DNA of 64,000 nt from Magnetococcales bacterium (lineage in GTDB: Bacteria > Pseudomonadota > Magnetococcia > Magnetococcales > Magnetaquicoccaceae), in NCBI GenBank assembly GCA_015231915.1, contig JADGAR010000007.1, positions 27,337 to 91,336 on the forward strand. The letters run 5' to 3'. Made by a program: the position numbers and the translations under genes. Below the pieces are notes generated by a model that was not told the DNA's origin, did not search any database, and was given only the letters and a program-made list of their open reading frames with translations. Positions 27,496 to 38,941 of the stretch are shown one piece after another (the stretch's first letter is position 1; each line of letters starts with the position of its first letter).

Positions 27496-28689
27496 TCACT
27501 TCACCGGCGGGTTGAGGGCCTCCTCGATCTGGGCGCGCAACCGCTCGTCCGACACATGGAACATGGCCTTCCGGTAGTAATGCTCCACCTGTTCCGGGTG
27601 GTCGAGCCGTTTGTGATCCTGGGCGATCTTCAGGCACAACAACGCCTTGTCGTCCCAGGATGACAACAGCCCCATGGCATCGAGCGCCCGCTCGTGATAA
27701 TAGAGCGCCGTCTCGTAAGCCTTGTTCCCCACCGCCAGATCCCCGGCCAGGGTGTAGGCCGATGCCAGGGAGTTGGGGGTGTTGTAGTGGTTGCGGTCGA
27801 AACTCGCCAGCAAACGGTCCACCCAGGCGAGGGTCTGCAGTTTCTCGTGCTTGCCCATGTCGTCCAGGATGATCATGTACAACATCTTCGGCTCGAGCAC
27901 CTCCGGCTCGGCCTGGATCGACTTGAGCACCAGGATCTCCGCCGCCTCCAGATCATTGCGCAGCGTCGCCGCCACCGACTGGAGAAAATACAGATAACTC
28001 TCCTTCTCATCCACCACCGGGACCCGGTCGATAATCTCCCCGAACTCCCGGTGCCGCCCGATGCCGTACAGCAACACCGCGCCCACCACCAGATCCTCCC
28101 GATCCACAGTCCGGCGCATCTGGACCACCAACCGGTCCGCCATGGCCTGCTGCTCCTTGTCGTACTCCAAAGCCGAGATGGTCCGCCCGGCGAACGCTTC
28201 CTGAAGCGTCCGGTAGTGCTGCAACTCTTCACGAATGGCCGCCGACCCCTCGATATCCGGGGGAATGATCCGCAGGTGGAGCTCGGAGCGGTTGTTCATC
28301 AGAATTGCGCCCATCCCGCCGGCCTGCACCGACTTCAAGGCCATCAGCGTACTCGTGGAAAGCGCCTTGCCGATGTTCCACTCCACCCCGAACGACAGGG
28401 CGTTCAAAAACGCGGTACCCACGGTTTCATTGCCGCCCACTTCCCGCAGATAGGAGCCGGCTCCCGCGCCGGCCATGGTGCTGGACAGGGAACTCACGCC
28501 GATGGCCAGGGCCGGCACCCCGGTTCCCACGGTCGCCACACTGGCCATCGTCACCAATCCGCTCAATGTCCAGTTGTTTTTGTAAAATGGAAGGTTATAA
28601 AACTCCTCGAACCGCAACGCGCCCGCCCATACTTCCCCGGCGGTCATCATGACCAGGCAACACCATGCGATAATCGGTTTTTTCGTCAA
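27496..28689 (-). CDS. Exported TPR-like protein of unknown function
   Basis: No named family recognised. The 397-residue protein begins with a signal sequence (IIAWCCLVMMTAGEVWAGA), then a Gly/Ala-rich, weakly hydrophobic region (VTMASVATVGTGVPALAIGV onward, about residues 45-80) that could insert in a membrane, then a helical-repeat region to the C-terminus with TPR-like spacing (AYETALYYHERALDAMGLL, and LDHPEQVEHYYRKAMFHV). It is divergent from the isocitrate dehydrogenase gene with a 270-base gap, and shares its stop palindrome with the DJ-1 gene. Likely periplasmic scaffold; function unknown. Confidence 0.75.
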   Translation of the reverse strand: MTKKPIIAWCCLVMMTAGEVWAGALRFEEFYNLPFYKNNWTLSGLVTMASVATVGTGVPALAIGVSSLSSTMAGAGAGSYLREVGGNETVGTAFLNALSFGVEWNIGKALSTSTLMALKSVQAGGMGAILMNNRSELHLRIIPPDIEGSAAIREELQHYRTLQEAFAGRTISALEYDKEQQAMADRLVVQMRRTVDREDLVVGAVLLYGIGRHREFGEIIDRVPVVDEKESYLYFLQSVAATLRNDLEAAEILVLKSIQAEPEVLEPKMLYMIILDDMGKHEKLQTLAWVDRLLASFDRNHYNTPNSLASAYTLAGDLAVGNKAYETALYYHERALDAMGLLSSWDDKALLCLKIAQDHKRLDHPEQVEHYYRKAMFHVSDERLRAQIEEALNPPVK

Positions 28690-28959
28690 TCCCCATCAAC
28701 CCCACGTGGCCCACCCGCGCTGCGGGAAAAATTCACCGCATTGATGGCCAGGATACAGGAAAGCAGACCCCCAATGCAATTCCATTGACCGCCATTCTTG
28801 ATGAATTTGCCCAAACTCCGGCCAGTGATCCGGGGATGGCGACGCCAGCCATTGATTTTTGCCTTGGCCGCCATTAATCTGACCCCTCAAGTCTCCGGAA
28901 CGGGCGCCCATGCCTGGCCCGGACGCAACTCCATCTCTTTGCACAGGAGAACAAGAAAG

Positions 28960-31194
<2,235 letters not shown>

Positions 31195-31209
31195 TGACGT
31201 AAACCCCGC

Positions 31210-31254
31210 AAGACCATGCATCCCGAGGGAACGGGGTGCATGGTCTTTTTTTTT
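31210..31254 (+). terminator. Rho-independent terminator after icd
   Basis: A 10-bp stem (31210-31219 with the matching TGCATGGTCT up to 31244) is extended by a T-G wobble and a CCCG/CGGG inner stem, and is followed by a run of ten T. It ends just before the glycosyltransferase start at 31264, which therefore needs its own promoter or readthrough. Confidence 0.95.
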
Positions 31255-31263
31255 GGGACCGCC

Positions 31264-32388
31264 ATGACTGTCCTGCCCGACACCCCGATCCGCATTCTGG
31301 TCATCAAGTCGCGCCACATCGGCGATGTGTTGTTGACCGGGCCTCTGCTCTCCACCTTGCGCCAGTGGTATCCGGAGTGCCGGATTTCGGTTCTGGTCAA
31401 GGAGGAGACCGCCCCCATGCTGGAGGGCCATCCCGACGTGCATGAGGTGATCCGCTTCCAGCAACGCACCACCGGGGAGAGCTGGCAGGCATTTCTGACG
31501 CGGCAGTGGCACTGGTGGCGGGAGTTGCGCCGCCGCCGCTTCGACTGGGTGATCAACACCACGGAAGGGGACCGGGGGATCATCGCGGGATTTCTGAGCG
31601 GCGCCCACAGGCGTACCGGACTCCTGAAACCGGGCAAGGGTCACTGGTGGCGCAAACGGCTGCTCACCGAAGCGGTGGCGCGCCGCTCCGGGTTGCGGCA
31701 CGCCGTGATGCACAATCTGGACATGCTGGGCTGGCATGACGAGACCCTGCGTCCGGACACACGGGTGCGCATCGCCTTCGACGCCCAGGACGAGGGAGTC
31801 GTCACCCGCACCCTGACCGCCCTGGGCTGGGATGGTGAACAACCCTTGGCCCATGTCCACCCGGTGGCACGCTGGCGGTTCAAGTGCTGGACCGACGCCG
31901 GCATGGCGCAGGCCATCGATTATCTGCAAGCAAAAGGCTTTGCCGTCGGCATCACCGCCAGTCCGGACCCGGCGGAAATGGCCAAGGTGCAGGCGATCCT
32001 CGCCTTGTGCCAAACCCGCCCGCTGGACCTGTCGGGCCGTTTCACCCTCAAGCAGGCAGCGGCCTTTGCCGCGCGCTGCCGGCTCTTCCTGGGGGTGGAT
32101 ACCGCGATGATGCACGTTGCCGCTGCGCTGGATGTCCCGGTGGTGGCGATCTTCGGTCCCAGCATGGCCTATGAATGGGGACCCTGGCCCAACGGCTGGC
32201 AGGGGGAAGGGGCGACCCCCTACCCGAAAATACGCGGCTTCCAGCAGTGCGGTCCCCACCGCGTCATCCAGAAGAACTGGCCCTGCGTCCCCTGCGGTCG
32301 CGACGGTTGCGGCGGGAGCAAGGTCAGCAACTGCCTGACGAGGCTCGAATGGCGCGAACTGCGCAGCGTGCTGGACTCACTGTCATGA
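31264..32388 (+). CDS. Glycosyltransferase family 9 (heptosyltransferase-like)
   Basis: Predicted lipopolysaccharide-core sugar transferase. The 374-residue GT-B protein has the N-terminal ILVIKSRHIGDVLLTGPLL, typical of heptosyltransferases (KxxxxGDxxxxxP), and the C-terminal sugar-nucleotide site LFLGVDTAMMHVAAALDVPVV followed by AIFGPS. A Cys-rich end (WPCVPCGRDGCGGSKVSNC) resembles the RfaQ subgroup. The ATG at 31264 is chosen because it opens the fold; it is 10 bases after the icd terminator. Its stop overlaps the next start as ATGA. Confidence 0.88.
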   Translation: MTVLPDTPIRILVIKSRHIGDVLLTGPLLSTLRQWYPECRISVLVKEETAPMLEGHPDVHEVIRFQQRTTGESWQAFLTRQWHWWRELRRRRFDWVINTTEGDRGIIAGFLSGAHRRTGLLKPGKGHWWRKRLLTEAVARRSGLRHAVMHNLDMLGWHDETLRPDTRVRIAFDAQDEGVVTRTLTALGWDGEQPLAHVHPVARWRFKCWTDAGMAQAIDYLQAKGFAVGITASPDPAEMAKVQAILALCQTRPLDLSGRFTLKQAAAFAARCRLFLGVDTAMMHVAAALDVPVVAIFGPSMAYEWGPWPNGWQGEGATPYPKIRGFQQCGPHRVIQKNWPCVPCGRDGCGGSKVSNCLTRLEWRELRSVLDSLS

Positions 32389-35363
32389 ACCCCGTCCGCA
32401 CGCGTCGGCTGCTGTTGACGCTGTTTTTTCTCTCCGGCGTGGCGGGGCTGATTTACGAATCGATCTGGACCCATTACCTGAAACTCTTTCTGGGCCACGC
32501 GGCCTATGCCCAGACCCTGGTGCTGGCGATCTTCATGGGGGGGATGGCCCTGGGGGCGTGGCTGGCCAGCCGCCTGACGCCACGCTGGAAAAACCCCCTG
32601 CTGGCCTACGCCCTGGTCGAGGGGATGATCGGCATCGCGGCGCTGCTTTTTCATCCGCTCTTTGTCCATTTGCTGCGCTTCTCCTTCGACACGGCGATCC
32701 CCGCCCTCCCCGGTCCTGCCGCGATCCATCTCTACAAGTGGGTGGCGGCGAGTGTGATGATCCTGCCCCAGACCATTCTTTTGGGCATGACCTTTCCCCT
32801 GATGTCCGGGGGGGTGCTGCGCATGTACCCGGCCACGCCCGGCGGTACGCTCTCCTGGCTCTATTTCACCAATTCGGCGGGCGGGGCGCTGGGGGTGTTG
32901 GCCAGCGGCTTTTTCACCATCGACCGTTTCGGCCTCGATGGCACCCTGGCCGCTGCGGGTGTGCTGAACCTGCTGCTGGCTTTGCTGATCGCCTGGCGCT
33001 TCCGGGCAGAGGCGCCACCCCTGCCCCCTCCCCGGGTCGCGCCCCGGGAACGGTCCCGTCTGCCGGTTCTGCTGCTGGCCACCGCCTGTCTGACCGGGGC
33101 CGCCTCCTTCATCTACGAGATCACCTGGCTGCGCATGCTCGGCCTGGTGCTGGGCGCCTCCACCCACGCCTTCGAACTGATGCTGAGCGCCTTCATCCTG
33201 GGCCTGGCCTGCGGCGGCTGGTGGCTGGCCCGCCGCCTGGACCGGTTGACCCGTCCCCTGCCCTTTCTGGCTGCGGTCCAGTTGCTCATGGGCGCCGCCG
33301 CCCTGGCCACCCTCCCCCTCTACGGCCACGCCTTTCACCTGATGGAATGGCTGTTGTCCACCCTGGCCCGCGACCGGACCGGCTACCTGCTCTTCAACCT
33401 GGCCAGCCACGGCATCGCGATGGCGATCATGTTTCCCGCCGCCTTTTGCGCCGGCATGACCCTGCCCCTGATCACCCGCATTCTCATGACCGAGGGAAGT
33501 GGGGAAAAAGAGATCGGTCGGGTCTACGGGATCAATACCCTGGGGGCGATTCTGGGGATCCTGGCCGCGGTGCATCTCGCGCTGCCGCTGCTGGGCGTCA
33601 AGGGCGCCCTGATGAGCGGAGCGGTGCTGGACATCGGGCTGGGCCTGCTCCTCGTGCCGCCCGCGTGGCGCCGCATCGCCTGGCCGGTCGCCGTTCTCCT
33701 GTTGCTGGCCATTGCCCGCCTGGTGGAGTTGAATCCTCATCTGATGGCCTCCGGGGTCTACCGGGACGGCAAGCTTTTGAGCGGCGAACAACGGGTCTTG
33801 AGCCACATCGACGGCAAGACCGCCACCGTTTCGCTGACCGCAAGCCAAGACGATGTCTACTCGCTGCGCACCAACGGCAAGATCGATGCCAGCATCTCCA
33901 TGCCCCCCACCGAACAGCGCACCCTCGACGAGGTGACCATGACCCTCACCGGGGCGCTGCCGCTCCTCCTGCACCCCGCACCGCGAACCGTGGCCAACAT
34001 CGGCCTCGGTTCCGGCATGACCAGCCATGTGGCGCTCGCCGACCCGCGTGTGCAACGCCTCGACACCATCGAGATCGAACCGGCCATCGTGGCGGCTGCC
34101 AGACGCTTCACGCCCTACAACGACCGCCTGTTCGCCGATCCGCGCAGTGCCATTCACATCGAGGACGCCAAGACCTTTTTCTCCACGCGCCAGTCACGCT
34201 ACGACATCATCATCTCCGAACCCTCCAATCCGTGGGTCAGCGGCGTGGCCGGGCTGTTCACGCGGGAGTTCTACCGCGATCTCAAACGCCATCTGGCCCC
34301 GGAGGGCATGCTGGCGCAATGGCTGCAGGTCTACGAATTCGACCTGGGGCTGTTGCAATCGGTCTTCAAGGCGCTGGCCGGGGAGTTTCCCCATTTCACC
34401 ATTTATGCGGTGGATCACGGCGACCTGTTGATCCTGGCCTCCAACTCGCCGATTCCGGACCTTGCGGACCAGCCCGGCTGGCCAGTGCCCGCTCTGGGAC
34501 CGGATCTGGCGCGTGTCGGGGTGTTCCATCCGCAGGATTTGCGTTTGCGCTGGGTGGGAGACGAACGCTTTTTCGCGCCATTTCTGCAATTTTCGCCTGC
34601 CCCGGCCAACTCCGACTACGCCCCCTATGTGGATCAGCATGCGGCGCGGGCGCGGTTCATGGGGGGCACGGCGAACGCGATCTTCTTTCCGGTCAACGAG
34701 CTGCTGCCCCTGCGCCCGCTGTTGGCGGGACGCGACACCTCGACGGGCAGGACCCTGGTCACCCCCACGGCGCTTTCGCCATTCTCGGTCGGGCCGTTCG
34801 TGGCCACCGAGCTGCTGGCCCGTGTGACCGGACGCCCCAGGGAGGCCACCGACCACCCCGGCGACATCCAGGCGCAATTGGACAGGATGATCCGGGCGCT
34901 GGCCGAATGCCGGGTGTTGCCTGCCCATGGCGACAAGGTGTATCTCCTTTATCAACTGGCGGTGATCGCCCTGCCCCATCTGCATCCCGTGGAGTTGGAG
35001 CGCCTCTGGCCGGCCCTTGGGGCCATGCCGTGCGGCCAGGGGTTGCAGGGGCACGAGGCGCGCTGGCTGCGGCTGTTTGCGGCCATCGGGCGGCGTGATC
35101 CGGCGGCCATGGCGACCGAGGCGCTCCCCCTGCTCGAGGAGGGGGCGCCACTGACCAGGACCCGTGGCGCCTATCTGTTCGGCGTGGGCATGCTGGCGCT
35201 TGTGGCGCAGAACCGTCATCAGGAGGCCATCGCCTTCTGGGATCGCCATTTCCGGGAGCGGATCGAACCCCGCAATCCCCCCGCCCTGGTCTATCAATAC
35301 CTCCGGGCCGTCGCCGAGGCGGGGGCAGGTGATTTACCTCTTGCAAGCATCCACTACAAGTGA
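32385..35363 (+). CDS. Large membrane protein with spermidine-synthase-like domain
   Basis: Belongs to the fused transporter-like/spermidine synthase group, whose substrate is mostly unknown. The 992-residue protein has an N-terminal membrane part with many helices (FFLSGVAGLIYESIWTHYL, repeated as TGAASFIYEITWLRMLGLV), a Rossmann aminopropyltransferase-like domain at about residues 500-680 (NIGLGSGMTSHVAL, IEIEPAIVAAARRF, IIISEPSNPWVSGVAGLFT), and a helical C-terminal region. The last dozen codons (from about 35326) include TTA, CTT and AGC, unlike the rest, and the island starts right after; the original C-terminus may have been replaced. It is coupled to the GT9 gene by ATGA. Confidence 0.82.
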   Translation: MNPVRTRRLLLTLFFLSGVAGLIYESIWTHYLKLFLGHAAYAQTLVLAIFMGGMALGAWLASRLTPRWKNPLLAYALVEGMIGIAALLFHPLFVHLLRFSFDTAIPALPGPAAIHLYKWVAASVMILPQTILLGMTFPLMSGGVLRMYPATPGGTLSWLYFTNSAGGALGVLASGFFTIDRFGLDGTLAAAGVLNLLLALLIAWRFRAEAPPLPPPRVAPRERSRLPVLLLATACLTGAASFIYEITWLRMLGLVLGASTHAFELMLSAFILGLACGGWWLARRLDRLTRPLPFLAAVQLLMGAAALATLPLYGHAFHLMEWLLSTLARDRTGYLLFNLASHGIAMAIMFPAAFCAGMTLPLITRILMTEGSGEKEIGRVYGINTLGAILGILAAVHLALPLLGVKGALMSGAVLDIGLGLLLVPPAWRRIAWPVAVLLLLAIARLVELNPHLMASGVYRDGKLLSGEQRVLSHIDGKTATVSLTASQDDVYSLRTNGKIDASISMPPTEQRTLDEVTMTLTGALPLLLHPAPRTVANIGLGSGMTSHVALADPRVQRLDTIEIEPAIVAAARRFTPYNDRLFADPRSAIHIEDAKTFFSTRQSRYDIIISEPSNPWVSGVAGLFTREFYRDLKRHLAPEGMLAQWLQVYEFDLGLLQSVFKALAGEFPHFTIYAVDHGDLLILASNSPIPDLADQPGWPVPALGPDLARVGVFHPQDLRLRWVGDERFFAPFLQFSPAPANSDYAPYVDQHAARARFMGGTANAIFFPVNELLPLRPLLAGRDTSTGRTLVTPTALSPFSVGPFVATELLARVTGRPREATDHPGDIQAQLDRMIRALAECRVLPAHGDKVYLLYQLAVIALPHLHPVELERLWPALGAMPCGQGLQGHEARWLRLFAAIGRRDPAAMATEALPLLEEGAPLTRTRGAYLFGVGMLALVAQNRHQEAIAFWDRHFRERIEPRNPPALVYQYLRAVAEAGAGDLPLASIHYK

Positions 35364-35425
35364 TACAAACAGGGGTCGGTTGCGGCACCGGCCTTGATCT
35401 TTCCTGTCCTGGATAACGTTTCTGC

Positions 35426-36454
35426 ATGACTCAACTCATTCTTTATAGCAGCGAAGACGGGCAGACCCGGGTGCAACTGCGGATTGAGCAGGGGACGGTC
35501 TGGCTCACGCAACTGGAAATTGCGGAACTGTTCCATGCCACCAAGCAGAATATTTCACTGCACTTGAAGAACATTTATCAAGAAGGTGAACTGGACCCCA
35601 CCGCAACTGTCAAGGAATCCTTGACAGTTCAAACCGAAGGCGCCCGCGACGTGCGCCGCACGGTCACACTGTACAACCTGGATGCCATTCTGGCGGTGGG
35701 CTACCGCGTGCGTTCGCCACGCGGGGTGCAGTTCCGCCGCTGGGCCAGCACGGTGTTGGCGGAATACCTGCACAAGGGTTTCGCCATGGACGACGAGCGG
35801 CTCAAGAATCCCGACGGTCGCCCGGACTATTTCGACGAGATGCTGGCGCGCATCCGCGACATTCGCGCCTCGGAAAAACGCTTCTATCAAAAGCTGCGCG
35901 ACCTGTTCGCCCTGGCCGCCGATTACGACAAGAGCGACCAGGCCACTCAGCAATTTTTTGCCACGGTGCAAAACCTGCTGCTGTATGCCGTCACGCAGCA
36001 GACCGCCGCCGAGCTGATTCTGAGCCGCGCCAACCCGCAGGATGCCCACTTTGGCTTGCTCCACTGGCAGGGTGCGCGGGTACGCAAGCAGGACATCCTG
36101 ATCGCCAAGAATTATCTGACCGAGGACGAAATCGACACCCTCAACCGGCTGGTGGTCATCTTTCTGGAAACCGCCGAACTGCGCGCCAAGCGGCAAACCG
36201 TTACCAGCATGGCATTCTGGCGGCAGAACGTGGGGCAAATCATCACCACAAACGGCTTCCCCCTGCTTGCCGGAGCGGGATCGGTGAGCCATGCCCGCAT
36301 GGAGCAGCAGATTGCCCTGCGCTTTCTGGACTTTGACCAAAACCGCAAAATTCAGGAAGCGCAAGCAGCGGATGAGCAGGACCAGGCCGAGTTGCAGGCG
36401 CTGGCAAACAGGATCAAGCACCGCCAGGGGAGACGGAATGAGCGCCCCCAATGA
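35426..36454 (+). CDS. RhuM-family protein
   Basis: RhuM-like proteins are widespread on genomic islands; their biochemical role is not established. The 342-residue protein opens with the family's QLRIEQGTVWLTQLEIAELF, which looks like a DNA-binding helix-turn-helix, then ISLHLKNIYQEGEL, TVTLYNLDAILAVGYRVRSP and GVQFRRWASTVLAEYLHKGF. The C-terminal half is helical, with YLTEDEIDTLNRLVVIFLETAEL. It is the first gene of the lower-GC island and is followed 45 bases later by the SLATT-like gene on the same strand. Some RhuM relatives are linked to Fic or toxin modules, but no Fic motif is seen. Confidence 0.88.
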   Translation: MTQLILYSSEDGQTRVQLRIEQGTVWLTQLEIAELFHATKQNISLHLKNIYQEGELDPTATVKESLTVQTEGARDVRRTVTLYNLDAILAVGYRVRSPRGVQFRRWASTVLAEYLHKGFAMDDERLKNPDGRPDYFDEMLARIRDIRASEKRFYQKLRDLFALAADYDKSDQATQQFFATVQNLLLYAVTQQTAAELILSRANPQDAHFGLLHWQGARVRKQDILIAKNYLTEDEIDTLNRLVVIFLETAELRAKRQTVTSMAFWRQNVGQIITTNGFPLLAGAGSVSHARMEQQIALRFLDFDQNRKIQEAQAADEQDQAELQALANRIKHRQGRRNERPQ

Positions 36455-36499
36455 AAATACGCCCAATAACATTAATAAAATTCACAAAAAGGAATTGCC

Positions 36500-37354
36500 A
36501 TGACCGATACCGACAATGCCACCGCCGCAACAGACGCGCCTCTCGTGCTGCCTTGCTGGGCGTGCCTCAAGGATTGTCCCGTCTCCTCATCGTGCCCGAC
36601 AACCGCCATCACCGATGAGGAGCCTGCCAGCATATCGCGCAATGATCGTGCGAAGCACCCGAATCTGGCCACGCCTGTTTCCCCCGCGATGGCGTCACAA
36701 AAAATGCCAAAATGTCTTGCATTGTCGATTAATTATTATATATGCGTACAAAATTATTATGAATTGGCGCATGAATGGTATGCAAACAGAAAAAATATAC
36801 TTTCTAGGCGCTCAAAAATTCTAAAATTTTTGTCACTGTTCTTTGGCAGTTTCGGGGCCATCATCCCCATCTCCTCGCCACTGATCACTTACTTTAAAAA
36901 ATCTGCAGATATTAACAGTGCTTTCCCTTTGGATTCCTTTGGCTATGTATTTCTCGCCATCTCCGGCGCCCTGGTTTACTACGACAAAATGTTCGGCGAC
37001 TCCACCGGATGGGTGCGCTGCATCAATACCATGAACCAACTGAAAACCCTCGCCACCCGCCATGAAGAGCAGTGGATGCAGATCCGCGTCTCGCTGGAAT
37101 GCCAGACACAGCAGGACTTGACCCCTGACAACCGCCTTTTTTTCCTGCAGCAGGCCAAGGAGATCGTCAAAATCGCCACGCAATTCAAAAACGATATCCT
37201 CGTGTGCATGCATCAGGAGACCCAAACCTGGATCGAGGAGTTCCAAAGCAACCTGGCCCATCTGCAGCGCAAAGCCGATGAGGCACTGACGCGCGGCGCA
37301 CAAACCACCCCGGCGCAAACCACCCAAACGCAAACCACCCCGACAACCAAATAA
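36500..37354 (+). CDS. Two-TM SLATT-like membrane protein, possible defence effector
   Basis: Resembles SLATT (SMODS- and SLOG-associating two-TM) effector proteins, which are thought to form membrane pores in phage-defence systems and which occur beside reverse transcriptases. The 284 residues hold a polar Cys-containing N-terminus (CWACLKDCPVSSSCP), then a helix leading to two membrane segments (about residues 112-135, FLSLFFGSFGAIIPISSPLI, and 146-162, FGYVFLAISGALVYYDKMFG), a cytosolic helix GWVRCINTMNQLKTLATRHE, and a Thr/Gln-rich tail (QTTPAQTTQTQTTPTTK). AAGGAA precedes the ATG. It lies about 100 bases before the retron protein gene. The family assignment is by pattern only; role in the retron is inference. 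Confidence 0.65.
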   Translation: MTDTDNATAATDAPLVLPCWACLKDCPVSSSCPTTAITDEEPASISRNDRAKHPNLATPVSPAMASQKMPKCLALSINYYICVQNYYELAHEWYANRKNILSRRSKILKFLSLFFGSFGAIIPISSPLITYFKKSADINSAFPLDSFGYVFLAISGALVYYDKMFGDSTGWVRCINTMNQLKTLATRHEEQWMQIRVSLECQTQQDLTPDNRLFFLQQAKEIVKIATQFKNDILVCMHQETQTWIEEFQSNLAHLQRKADEALTRGAQTTPAQTTQTQTTPTTK

Positions 37355-37456
37355 TCTCTCCTCCATAGTTACTTCCATGCGGGTGGATGCCAGAGCATGT
37401 AAACAGCCGTCGAATGCGTGGCAATTGTGACAAAGCAGAAGTACACACGGATTGCA

Positions 37457-38725
37457 ATGATGACCAATTTTCTGCGACTTTCTGAACACCAAAAGAGTCA
37501 GCAATGGATTGCTCAATTTTATGACAGCAAAGACCGGGCGTTAGCGACCCAGTTGATCAATCAGCTCAAACTCGTTTCCAATCGCGAGTTCGAGTGCGGC
37601 ATTGAGCAAGCAATTACTCGTTTACACGATGATTTGAAGGCAAGAATCGCGGTCTATCCAGTAGCTCCACCTATTCCCAATGAAATTGCGGGTTACGATC
37701 CATTCACAGGAGGCATACCGAGAGAGGAGAACACCACCTCCCGTGCAGTCGGTCGTCGCCGCCAGTTCGGCAGTGAAGACAGGGTTGGACACATTCTCAA
37801 AAACATTCAGGAACGATTCAAACGCGACAAAAACTCTACTTCAAGCATTGAATGCTGTCCAACATTGATTCAATTAAAAACCCAAAAAATTTATAATATC
37901 GTTTTGGTAGACGATATTTGTGGTAGCGGTAAGCGCATTACCGATTACTGGAAAAAGTTGATTCCGCGCCATATTAAAAGCCTCCTATCGTTTAAGCGGT
38001 ACAATCTTTGGATAATCCTCTATGCAATCACACGTAATGGGAAAAATGTTATCTTTAAAACAATGCCAAATTTTCCGCATTCTAATCTGATTACTGTTCT
38101 ACCGGAAATCCATTGGCATGAATTTCTGACCTCTGAATTGCGCGGACTCTGCACATCCTACGCCAGAAAATTTAGAATAGGGTCATCTGGATTGGGATAC
38201 CGAGATAGCTTATCTAATATTGTTTTCGAGCATGGTTGCCCCAACAATTTGCCAAAAATTTTATGGATGAACATCAATGGATGGTCAGGATTGTTTCCAA
38301 ATCGATCAATCCCGAATGAGATGCGTCCTTGCTTCGACGCTGACGGATCTGCACGGGCATCCGAGGTTCTGTGGCAAGTCAATCAACCTGGGCTGGCATT
38401 GAGCTTGTTGGATGCTTTGGACCATACAGTTCCTTTGACGACTGAGCAACGAATAATGCTCGCAATGCTGGGGTTGCGTCTACGGGGTGTTTCGGAAAAT
38501 AATTTAGCTGTGAAACTTTTTCTAACTCATCAACAATGCAAAGAAGCTTTGCAAATACTCATAGAAATGGGCTTGTATGATAAAAGATTAACCCATGTAA
38601 CCCAATTGGGGAGGGAGTTTGTTTCTCGCTTCCGCGAACGTTTTGGACCGGCTCGTCGTTTGCGTGCGGTTGCGAAGAGTCCAGAGAGTTATTATCCTCA
38701 GCAGTGTGAAGGGGAACTTCAATAA
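37457..38725 (+). CDS. Retron-associated phosphoribosyltransferase-like/winged-helix protein
   Basis: Accessory protein of a type III retron. Taking ATG 37457 (a GTG at 37418 and an ATG at 37460 are in frame), the 422-residue protein has at about residues 149-160 the PRPP-binding signature VLVDDICGSGKR, preceded by a region rich in basic residues, as in phosphoribosyltransferase-like folds. The C-terminal part (about 330-405) reads as a winged helix: PLTTEQRIMLAMLGLRLRGV, then HQQCKEALQILIEMGLYD and VTQLGREFVSRF. PRTase and winged-helix proteins are the known partners of type III retrons; here the two are fused in one chain. Codon use is AT-richer than the core genome. The last codons lie inside the a1 repeat of the retron RNA. 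Confidence 0.8.
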   Translation: MMTNFLRLSEHQKSQQWIAQFYDSKDRALATQLINQLKLVSNREFECGIEQAITRLHDDLKARIAVYPVAPPIPNEIAGYDPFTGGIPREENTTSRAVGRRRQFGSEDRVGHILKNIQERFKRDKNSTSSIECCPTLIQLKTQKIYNIVLVDDICGSGKRITDYWKKLIPRHIKSLLSFKRYNLWIILYAITRNGKNVIFKTMPNFPHSNLITVLPEIHWHEFLTSELRGLCTSYARKFRIGSSGLGYRDSLSNIVFEHGCPNNLPKILWMNINGWSGLFPNRSIPNEMRPCFDADGSARASEVLWQVNQPGLALSLLDALDHTVPLTTEQRIMLAMLGLRLRGVSENNLAVKLFLTHQQCKEALQILIEMGLYDKRLTHVTQLGREFVSRFRERFGPARRLRAVAKSPESYYPQQCEGELQ

Positions 38726-38941
38726 CTTGGCAAAACTGATCGGAGGTAATGGCCGGTCGGTACCCATGGAGACGCAGTGATGTGGTTCCATGAACGGGGC
38801 GCGGAGTCCGCAGTCCTGGAGACAGCTTTCTTGAGTTTGAGGATGGGTGGTCGACCGTCTATTGTTTCGATTCTCACAGACAGGCCGACCACCCACCCTG
38901 CGCAGCGGGGTTGAAGCAAGAGAATGGAGTTCCCCCTTCAC
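38706..38941 (+). ncRNA. Predicted retron msr-msd RNA
   Basis: The 198-base gap between the accessory gene and the RT gene plus its edges fits a retron RNA. The a1 repeat GTGAAGGGGAACT (38706-38718) is matched by a2 AGTTCCCCCTTCAC (38928-38941), complementary apart from one extra C, and pairing can be extended inward by a G-T wobble and two pairs. Within, the msr part has hairpins 38765-38770/38787-38792 (CATGGA/TCCATG) and 38801-38811. The msd part is a long hairpin: 38841-38853 pairs with 38886-38898 (twelve pairs and one mismatch), continued by 38855-38860 with 38878-38884 (one bulged A), loop about 17 bases. The priming G was not identified with certainty. The ends are approximate. Confidence 0.72.
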
